From a virus: DNA of 20,329 nucleotides. Within the stretch, counting starts at the first letter, position 1. Each line of letters begins with the position of its first letter. The stretch covers positions 1-20,329 of the IMG/VR virus record IMGVR_UViG_3300025107_000128; one strand, written 5' to 3'. Below, in pieces: positions 15,310-20,329 of the stretch. Position numbers and translations under genes: made by a program. The notes under the pieces are model-generated. The model worked only from the letters and a program-made list of their open reading frames with translations. It had not been told where the DNA came from and did not search any database.

Positions 15310-16056
15310 ATGAAAAAAATAAGTGTGCACAGTTTACAAGCTGTAAGAAGTTTCGCGGAGAACCATAGTGTTCATAAATTGAGTTTAAAAAAAAGCAATA
15401 AGAATGCTAATGCGAGTTTTAAAATAAGAACTAGTTCTAAGCCTTTTCCTGAAACTTTTGCTTATTATGAAGCAGAGTTGTTTGATGGAGAATATTCTCT
15501 TTTAAAAGGTTTTGTTGTAACTGTATTACAAAAATGTTTTACAAAAAAATCTATTAAATTAAGCATTGAAGAGTTAAACAAAGTGATTGATTTTATTGAA
15601 ACAAATATGTATCAAGATGTTTGTTTAGACCAACCGATGTTAACTGATAAGATGAGAGATGGATTTGATTTTGTTGTAGGTCAGATTATTGTTTTGGGTT
15701 GCAGTGTTGAAGACGGTGGGAATAATGAATTTGAGTTACCTGCAATTGTTACAAAAATTCACCCAAGAGATATTAATGAACACTATCAATATGACTTCAT
15801 ATTTCCTTTGAGAGGAGCTTGTGAATTTGTTAGTTGGGGAAAAGACGAAAAAAGATATTTGTGGCGTTTTCATCGTAAAGAAGTAGTAAGACCTCCGACT
15901 TGGTTTTTAGATGGATTTTTAAAAGAGACATCTAATTGTTTTACAGTTGCGGATTGTGATTTGGTGTTGGACAACCTATTTTATATAGATAAGAATGTAG
16001 ATAAAAAAGAAGATATGAAACTAATTTATCCATTTAGATATGAAGGAAAAAAATGA
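15310..16056 (+). CDS. Hypothetical protein between T and the nuclease
   Basis: A 248-residue soluble protein that I do not recognise. It has a Lys/Ser-rich N-terminus (about residues 1-45) followed by a folded domain containing ELNKVIDFIETNMY, GFDFVVGQIIVLGCSVED and PRDINEHYQYDFIFPLRG, and a Trp-rich part WRFHRKEVVRPPTWFLDGF. No signal peptide is visible. It overlaps the nuclease gene by four bases (ATGA), and the two genes share almost the same ribosome-binding and start sequence. Translational coupling suggests they work together; it could be a partner or an inhibitor of the nuclease. P2 has no gene in this place. Confidence 0.65.
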   Translation: MKKISVHSLQAVRSFAENHSVHKLSLKKSNKNANASFKIRTSSKPFPETFAYYEAELFDGEYSLLKGFVVTVLQKCFTKKSIKLSIEELNKVIDFIETNMYQDVCLDQPMLTDKMRDGFDFVVGQIIVLGCSVEDGGNNEFELPAIVTKIHPRDINEHYQYDFIFPLRGACEFVSWGKDEKRYLWRFHRKEVVRPPTWFLDGFLKETSNCFTVADCDLVLDNLFYIDKNVDKKEDMKLIYPFRYEGKK

Positions 16057-16592
16057 AAAAAATAATATTGGTTCTAGCCTTGGTGGCTAGTTTGTTTGCT
16101 TTAGACAATTGGGACGAAGCGAAGGTTAAATATGTGCTTGACGGCGATACTTTGATGTTGCAAAAAGGAGATAAAGAGCCTTTTAAAGTTCGCTTGATAG
16201 CGATTGATACTTTTGAAACAAAAGTAAATGAGAGAGCATCTTTGCAGTTGCAAACTCTAAAGGATATACATCCCAATAATCCGCAACATAAAGATAGATA
16301 TGTTCATTCATTCAACAAAGTTATGGAACTTGGAAACAAAGCTAAGGATTATGTACAAAATAAGTATTTAGGCAAAGTGGTCAAATATCGCAGTTACGGT
16401 TTTGATAAATACGATAGAGAGCTTGTTTGGATTGAAGTTTTGAACTTCTCTTTAGTTCGTAATGGTCTGGCACTCTACTATCCAAACAACCAAATATCGC
16501 CTCAAGAGAAAGCTTATCTTTTGGATCTAAGTCGTGAAGCGAATCTTGAAAAAAGAGGGATTTACAACAGGTTAGGCAATGATTTCAAATAA
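16053..16592 (+). CDS. Exported staphylococcal-type (SNase) nuclease
   Basis: A 179-residue thermonuclease-family enzyme that cuts DNA and RNA with calcium. Residues 1-17 form a signal peptide (MKKIILVLALVASLFAL), so the enzyme should reach the periplasm. All residues corresponding to the S. aureus active site are present: Asp32 in DGDTL, Arg47, Asp52 and Glu55 in RLIAIDTFE, and Arg122 in KYDRELVW. The C-terminus SREANLEKRGIY is also typical. It is embedded in the tail operon, overlapping the gene before it and gene U after it (14 bases). This is not part of the P2 or R-pyocin gene order. It may degrade DNA of lysed or competing cells, exclude incoming phage DNA, or be a cargo. Confidence 0.9.
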   Translation: MKKIILVLALVASLFALDNWDEAKVKYVLDGDTLMLQKGDKEPFKVRLIAIDTFETKVNERASLQLQTLKDIHPNNPQHKDRYVHSFNKVMELGNKAKDYVQNKYLGKVVKYRSYGFDKYDRELVWIEVLNFSLVRNGLALYYPNNQISPQEKAYLLDLSREANLEKRGIYNRLGNDFK

Positions 16593-17004
16593 ACTTATAA
16601 GCGGTCTTGTAAGTAGTCTCATAAGCGGTCTTAGCATGGGCAAGCTTGGAGACTTTGAATTTTATATGTCAAAAAACGAATATAAAAAGATATCTCAAAC
16701 ATTAACTGCAGAGCATGGCGTTTTTACTCCAATTAAAGGGCAAAAACGCTTTAGTGATTCAGGCGGCTACACTCGTGAACTCTCTCTTGAGGGTGTTTTA
16801 GTAGTTCAACCGCTTAATGCTCTTAAGAGTTTGGAAGATTATCTGATTGCTCGAAAGCCTATACGATTTACTACGCTTAACCATGATTTTGAAGTTTTGA
16901 TATCTTCTTTAAACATCACTCAAGAGAAGTTTTTAGATGACGGGAACTACACCGTGCAAACTTACAATCTTTCTTTAAAAGAGGTTTATGATGAGCTTGT
17001 ATAA
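16579..17004 (+). CDS. U: Tail protein U
   Basis: A 141-residue homolog of P2 gpU. The family pattern is visible from residue 20 on (MGKLGDFEFYMSKNEYKKI, then KGQKRFSDSGGYTRELSLEGVL). The first 19 residues are an extra hydrophobic segment containing the duplicated ISGL. A second possible start is ATG 16636, where homologs usually begin, but the ATG at 16579 has an AGG upstream and is coupled to the nuclease. It overlaps gene X by 17 bases. Confidence 0.82.
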   Translation: MISNKLISGLVSSLISGLSMGKLGDFEFYMSKNEYKKISQTLTAEHGVFTPIKGQKRFSDSGGYTRELSLEGVLVVQPLNALKSLEDYLIARKPIRFTTLNHDFEVLISSLNITQEKFLDDGNYTVQTYNLSLKEVYDELV

Positions 17005-17215
17005 GTGTAGTGATGGAGATAGAATTGACTTGATAGTGCTGAATCGTTACGGCGATTTGAAACACCTGAACAATGTTGTAGCCGCAAATAAACAGCTTTT
17101 TGGCAAGCCTTTGATTTTGCAAAACGGAACTACTATCGAACTCCCGACTTTTGAAACTCAGCAGCGGAATAAAAGTGTGACACAACTGGCTAAGACAAGA
17201 GAGCCGTTATGGTAG
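16988..17215 (+). CDS. X: Tail protein X (LysM-like)
   Basis: A 75-residue homolog of P2 gpX, which contains a LysM-like fold. Signature: YKCSDGDRIDLIVLNRYGDL, then NNVVAANKQL and the ending GTTIELPTFE. The start may be 16988 or the ATG directly after it (16991). It overlaps U and D on both sides, the usual U-X-D arrangement. Confidence 0.87.
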   Translation: MMSLYKCSDGDRIDLIVLNRYGDLKHLNNVVAANKQLFGKPLILQNGTTIELPTFETQQRNKSVTQLAKTREPLW

Positions 17216-18144
17216 TTGATACTATAGAACTTATGATTGATGGCGAAGAGGTGGCGATTGAAAATGTACTTAGCCTCTCATTTTCTGATGAAGTCGGTAT
17301 AAAATCAGACAAAGTTACCATTAGCGTTTTGCCAAATTTTCCAAAACCAAAACCAAGTGCAAAGGTAGAACTCGTCCTCAAAAGTTTAAAAAACGATACG
17401 GTAGTAGAAGAGTTAAACTGCGGTTTGTTTCATGTACAAACTGTAACTCGTACAAATAATAAAGCTTTGTCAATTACGGCTACAGGTGTTGAGTTTAACG
17501 AAAAACAAAAAGACAAGATATCCCATCATTATGTCGATACAAAACTCTCAAGCATCGTCAAAATTGTCGCTGATAGATTGGGTCATAAAGTAAAGTTTCA
17601 AACTACAGACACACAAATAAAATCACTCAACCAAACAAATGAGAGCGATATCAATTTTCTCGAGAGAATATCTAAAGACTACAATGTACTTTTTTCAATC
17701 AAAAATGACTTTGTGTATTTTGTAAACAAAGATGATAAATCTTTACCTGTAACCAAAATTGATATATCCAAATGTAGCAGCTCTTCCTTGAAGCACTCTA
17801 CAAAAACTTACTACAACTCATGCGAAGCTTCATGGCATGACTTAGATGGTGGTAAAACCATAAAAGTTACTGTTGGCGATGGTACACCTGTTATAAAAAT
17901 CAAAAGTGCATATCAAGATGAGGAGGATGCGAAAGCAAAAGCAAAAGCAAAACTAGACTCCATCAACAAAGGCACGGTTAAAGGATCTCTTTCTTTAAAA
18001 GGATGTGCCGTTTATGCAGGTACTAAAGTGGATTTGTTTAACACATACGATGGTGAGGATGACGGTTTGTTTAGTGTAGAGAGTTGCAATCATAGCTATA
18101 ACCGTAGTGATGGTTGGAACACTTCAATTGAAATAGAAAATTAA
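17209..18144 (+). CDS. D: Late control protein D / tail hub
   Basis: A 311-residue homolog of P2 gpD, the hub protein to which the spike V attaches. Recognised from its place after X and from GLFHVQTVTRTNNKALSITATG, NESDINFLERISKDYNVLFS and the C-terminal GTKVDLFNTYDGEDDGLFSVES region. The name 'late control' is historical; it is a structural baseplate hub. An Ala/Lys dipeptide repeat (KAKAKAKAKL) lies at about residue 241. It overlaps X by seven bases. Confidence 0.9.
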   Translation: MVVDTIELMIDGEEVAIENVLSLSFSDEVGIKSDKVTISVLPNFPKPKPSAKVELVLKSLKNDTVVEELNCGLFHVQTVTRTNNKALSITATGVEFNEKQKDKISHHYVDTKLSSIVKIVADRLGHKVKFQTTDTQIKSLNQTNESDINFLERISKDYNVLFSIKNDFVYFVNKDDKSLPVTKIDISKCSSSSLKHSTKTYYNSCEASWHDLDGGKTIKVTVGDGTPVIKIKSAYQDEEDAKAKAKAKLDSINKGTVKGSLSLKGCAVYAGTKVDLFNTYDGEDDGLFSVESCNHSYNRSDGWNTSIEIEN

Positions 18145-18157
18145 AGGAGTTGAAAAG

Positions 18158-18544
18158 TTGAAAATAGGTTTTAGAGAAAAAAAAGTTGTATTGTCTGTCT
18201 CTCAAAGTGGAGATATTCGAACAACTATGTCAGAGTTGACTTACTATACAGAGGTTGTAGAACCTCAGTTGATTTTAGTGCCTATCGGTTTTGATACTGA
18301 CTTGGGAAGTATTCCCCGAATATTTCAGAGTTTTATACCAAAAGATGGGATAGTCATTTTTGCTTATATTTTGCACGATTATCTTTACAAAATGGGATTA
18401 TTTACAAGAACTCAAACCGACAATATACTTGATGAAGCGATGAAATCTCAAGGAGCTAGTTTGGTTCATAGAAAAGTAGTCTTAAGCGGTTTAAGAGTCG
18501 GCGGTTGGGTGTCTTGGAATAAACATAGAAAAGCAGAAAAGTGA
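18158..18544 (+). CDS. DUF1353 family protein
   Basis: A 128-residue DUF1353 protein, a family common in phages next to lysis genes; biochemical role unknown. The family motifs GFDTDLGSIPR (residues 44-54) and LHDYLY (72-77) are clear, and RVGGWVSWNKHR ends the fold. The start is TTG at 18158, eight bases after AGGAG. It overlaps the lipoprotein gene by four bases. Its position between D and the muramidase suggests a role in lysis or envelope passage. Confidence 0.85.
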   Translation: MKIGFREKKVVLSVSQSGDIRTTMSELTYYTEVVEPQLILVPIGFDTDLGSIPRIFQSFIPKDGIVIFAYILHDYLYKMGLFTRTQTDNILDEAMKSQGASLVHRKVVLSGLRVGGWVSWNKHRKAEK

Positions 18545-18801
18545 AAATGAAAATTTTACTTATTGTATTTCTGGCGTTGGCGTTGTTATTGTTTAGCGGT
18601 TGTAGTACTGCATACGGTACAGGTAAGGTAGTGTACAAAGGTGCAAGAACGGCATATATAGAATTGGAGCTTGAGAATGAGAATTTAGAGAAGATAGACA
18701 ACATACTTGTTATTTACGACAAGGTTAGAGGTTCGGTTGATGAAGAGGTGCAAAAGCAAAAAAAGCAGGTTGCGAGTACTTTAAAAGTACAAGAGCCTTA
18801 A
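18541..18801 (+). CDS. Small lipoprotein, spanin-like
   Basis: An 86-residue protein with a lipoprotein signal peptide: hydrophobic residues 5-18 and a lipobox-like LFSGC with the lipid-accepting Cys21 (when counted from the GTG at 18541; an ATG two codons later is the alternative). The mature part has a short GKVVYKGARTAYIELELEN stretch and a charged helix. Placed between DUF1353 and the muramidase, it could be an outer-membrane spanin (o-spanin) for the last step of lysis. No inner-membrane spanin partner is evident unless the 2160 gene serves. Confidence 0.65.
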   Translation: MKMKILLIVFLALALLLFSGCSTAYGTGKVVYKGARTAYIELELENENLEKIDNILVIYDKVRGSVDEEVQKQKKQVASTLKVQEP

Positions 18802-18819
18802 TAAAATGTTGGTGGTAAA

Positions 18820-19320
18820 ATGAAAAAATTTCATAAAGCGTTTGAGACAGTTATCGGTATTGAAGGTGGGTATGTTTTTGACAAGGACGACAAAGGCGGT
18901 GAGACCAAATTCGGCATATCAAAACGAAGTTATCCCGATTTGGATATCAAAAATCTTTCTTTAGAAGAGGCTCGAGAGATTTACCTCACGGATTTTTGGA
19001 ATACAGAACGAGGAAATCTCGAAATGTTGCCTGAAAGTGTAGCAATAGAAGTTTTTGATACCGGTGTCAATATGGGCATAGAGATGGGTAGAAAGATTTT
19101 GCAAAGGTCTTTAAACTTGTTAAATAGGATTGAAACATTGTATCCAGATTTGAAAGTTGACGGTTGGTTAGGCGATACAACACTTAAAGCACTTGAGAAA
19201 GTAGAGACAAGTAAACTGCTCAAAGTGCTTAACGGTCTTCAGTTCATGAAATACTACAGCATAGTAGAGCATGATCACAGTCAAGAAAAGTTTTTTGCAG
19301 GCTGGATTGAAAGGGTCTGA
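18820..19320 (+). CDS. GH108 muramidase (phage lysozyme)
   Basis: A 166-residue peptidoglycan hydrolase of glycoside hydrolase family 108. The N-terminal GIEGGYVFDKDDKGGETKFGIS contains the catalytic Glu15 and the family's EGGyv.d..D.GG.T..GI signature; ANMGxx-like DTGVNMGIEMGRKILQRSLN and VDGWLGDTTLKAL match the C-terminal peptidoglycan-binding part. No signal peptide is seen, so release needs a holin, probably the 2160 product. GGTGG precedes the ATG. It is the last gene of late unit 2. Confidence 0.92.
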   Translation: MKKFHKAFETVIGIEGGYVFDKDDKGGETKFGISKRSYPDLDIKNLSLEEAREIYLTDFWNTERGNLEMLPESVAIEVFDTGVNMGIEMGRKILQRSLNLLNRIETLYPDLKVDGWLGDTTLKALEKVETSKLLKVLNGLQFMKYYSIVEHDHSQEKFFAGWIERV

Positions 19321-19339
19321 AAATACTTAACAAATAGCA

Positions 19340-19371
19340 CAGAGAGTGATACTTCGAACTCCCACTCTCTG
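19340..19371 (+). terminator. Hairpin after the muramidase gene
   Basis: Perfect 9-bp stem CAGAGAGTG / CACTCTCTG with a 14-base loop, 20 bases after the stop codon. No T-tract follows, so it is a weak or factor-assisted terminator. Confidence 0.55.
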
Positions 19372-19405
19372 AACTGTAATACTATCAAATACATAATTAA
19401 AATAT

Positions 19406-19422
19406 GTATAACTGAATTATAC
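19406..19422. promoter_or_regulatory. Repressor operator O4 in front of the methylase
   Basis: Perfect dyad GTATAA-CTGAA-TTATAC overlapping a -10 like TATACT (19418-19423); the ribosome binding site AGGAG follows at 19437. Same geometry as the vapD operator, 18.6 kb away. Confidence 0.75.
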
Positions 19423-19447
19423 TTAGATAGAAAAATAGGAGTTCTAT

Positions 19448-20240
19448 ATTAATACTACAACATTAAAACCGCCACACGGTTGGGTCGGTGGAAAATCAAA
19501 ACTTGCAAAGCAGATAGTCGGTCTTATACCAAATGAACATGAGTTATTTGTAGAGGTCTTTGGAGGTGCGTTAAATGTGCTATATGCTAAAGAGTTACCT
19601 GCAAGGTCAAAATATAGAGAAGTCGCAAATGACTTTAACAGCGACCTTATCAATTTGCATAGATGCATCCGCAGCAATCCGTTACTTTTACAAAAATACC
19701 TAAATGAGTTGCTTATCTCTCGAGAGCTGTTTAGCGATAATAAAATTAAGCAATATGAAACCACGAGACTTCGTAGAGAAAGCAGCATTTTATTTCTATC
19801 AGCTCCAGATGAGTTTTGGAAGCAAGGGCGATAACTTTGCTATGAGTGCCAAAAGCAGAAAACCTAAAAATATTTATAGAGATTTTACAAAATGGTCTCA
19901 GAGGCTCAAAATGGTAACTATTGAAAATATGGATTTTCAAAAACTCATAGAAAATTATGATCAAGAAGAAGCATTTTTTTACTGCGACCCTCCGTATGTC
20001 GGAACTGAGTCATATTATAAGAATAAAAAGACTTTTGATTTAAACGACCATAAAAGGCTGTATAAGACTCTAAAAGGTGTTAAGGGTAAGTTTCTACTCT
20101 CTTACAACGATTGTGAGTTTGTGAGGGGTTTATATGCCGATTTTCGTATAGTAGAGAGTGATAAGTTTGAATACACTCTCGGTAAGAATGTTCATGGCAA
20201 AAATAAATCTGTTCGGGAGCTGTTTATAACGAATTATTAA
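19448..20240 (+). pseudogene. Dam-type DNA adenine methylase (D12 class), frameshifted
   Basis: The N-terminal frame (19448-19834) has the S-adenosylmethionine-binding start KPPHGWVGGKSKLAK and ELFVEVFGGALNVLYAKE, then NDFNSDLINLHRCI. The C-terminal frame (from about 19746 to 20240) continues with FVEKAAFYFYQLQMSFGSKG and the catalytic DPPY at 19986-19997 (FYCDPPYVG). Removing one A from the A4 run at 19742-19745 would restore a single frame. No ATG, GTG or TTG fits the start; an ATT at 19448 is six bases after AGGAG. So either the gene is broken, the read has an indel, or start and frame are unusual. Similar methylases follow gene D in CJIE1-type prophages and protect phage DNA. Repressor operator O4 lies upstream. 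Confidence 0.8.
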
Positions 20241-20243
20241 AGT

Positions 20244-20271
20244 GTGTTTCAGCAGCTGAAAAATATGTGAC
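20244..20271 (+). repeat. Modular dispersed repeat, copy C (core)
   Basis: GTGTTTCAGC with the perfect dyad TTCAGC-A-GCTGAA (20248-20260) and one GTGAC at 20267, 19 bases after the dyad start. It follows the methylase stop codon by three bases. Further modules, if any, are replaced by the terminator hairpin. Confidence 0.7.
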
Positions 20272-20278
20272 GGACCAG

Positions 20279-20321
20279 TAAGTAAAAGCGATTTAGTTCG
20301 CTTTTACTTAATATTCGTTTT
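20279..20321 (+). terminator. Strong terminator at the right end
   Basis: Perfect 12-bp stem TAAGTAAAAGCG / CGCTTTTACTTA with an 8-base loop (20279-20310), followed by an AT-rich run with six Ts. It ends the methylase unit and may serve both strands. Confidence 0.78.
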
Positions 20322-20329
20322 TTATCAAA

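Noticed and set aside
15300-16066. Nearly identical ribosome-binding and start sequences of the two genes after T
   Set aside because: The match is a purine-rich SD plus Lys codons, low in complexity, and the proteins show no similarity.
17174-17183. GTGTGACACA in gene X resembling the repeat modules
   Set aside because: Only a short match inside conserved coding sequence, without the dyad or neighbouring modules.
17932-17951. GCAAAA-type short tandem repeat in gene D, possible phase-variation tract
   Set aside because: The unit is six bases, so changes keep the frame; it encodes a plain Lys-Ala helix.
1132-20271. Repeat copies as transposon or Mu-type ends
   Set aside because: They are direct, internal and next to gene ends, with no inverted partner or transposase gene in the window; kept as open only if flanking sequence shows a transposase.

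Overview
The window is AT-rich and carries a nearly complete contractile (P2/Mu-like myovirus) tail gene cluster. Codon and base composition, the resemblance of the tail genes to the CJIE1-type Mu-like prophages of Campylobacter, and a VapD close to the Helicobacter form point to a member of the Campylobacterota (for example a Sulfurimonas or Arcobacter relative). This host call is an inference; no marker gene is present.

Layout. (1) 1-1123: control region with an S24-type phage repressor (109-798) and a VapD-family ribonuclease (833-1123). Perfect 17-nt dyads GTATAA-N5-TTATAC lie twice in front of the repressor and once in front of vapD. (2) 1132-2050: a modular repeat (copy A), then a minus-strand gene for a membrane-anchored protein. 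(3) 2092-10595: late unit 1, with a promoter-like motif AAACCACATTGA, a small holin-like membrane protein, then baseplate V, W, J, I, tail fibre genes, sheath FI, tube FII, chaperone E with a -1 frameshift extension E', and an HU-like protein, ending in a strong hairpin. (4) 10620-12530: repeat copy B, then a minus-strand cassette of four genes (secreted small protein, zinc-finger HNH endonuclease, Rha-like protein, XRE regulator) that splits the tail cluster. (5) 12657-19371: late unit 2, starting with the same AAACCACATTGA motif, with tape measure T, an unknown protein, a secreted staphylococcal-type nuclease, U, X, D, a DUF1353 protein, a lipoprotein and a GH108 muramidase. (6) 19406-20310: a fourth copy of the 17-nt dyad, a frameshifted Dam-type methylase, repeat copy C and a strong terminator.

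Together these genes would build a tail with spike, baseplate, fibres, sheath, tube and tape measure, plus lysis functions, under a repressor of the RecA-responsive type. No portal, terminase, protease, capsid or head-tail joining gene is present, and the place just before V where P2 keeps its head genes is taken by the repressor and vapD. The order holin-V-W-J-I-fibre-FI-FII-E/E'-T-U-X-D-lysis is that of R-type pyocins. The best working hypothesis is therefore a tailocin, or a prophage whose head genes lie outside the window.

The least explained signals are: the four-site repressor regulon; a family of repeats built from shuffled GTGAC-headed modules after three plus-strand units; and two gene cassettes that occupy equivalent slots between such a repeat and a shared late-promoter motif.
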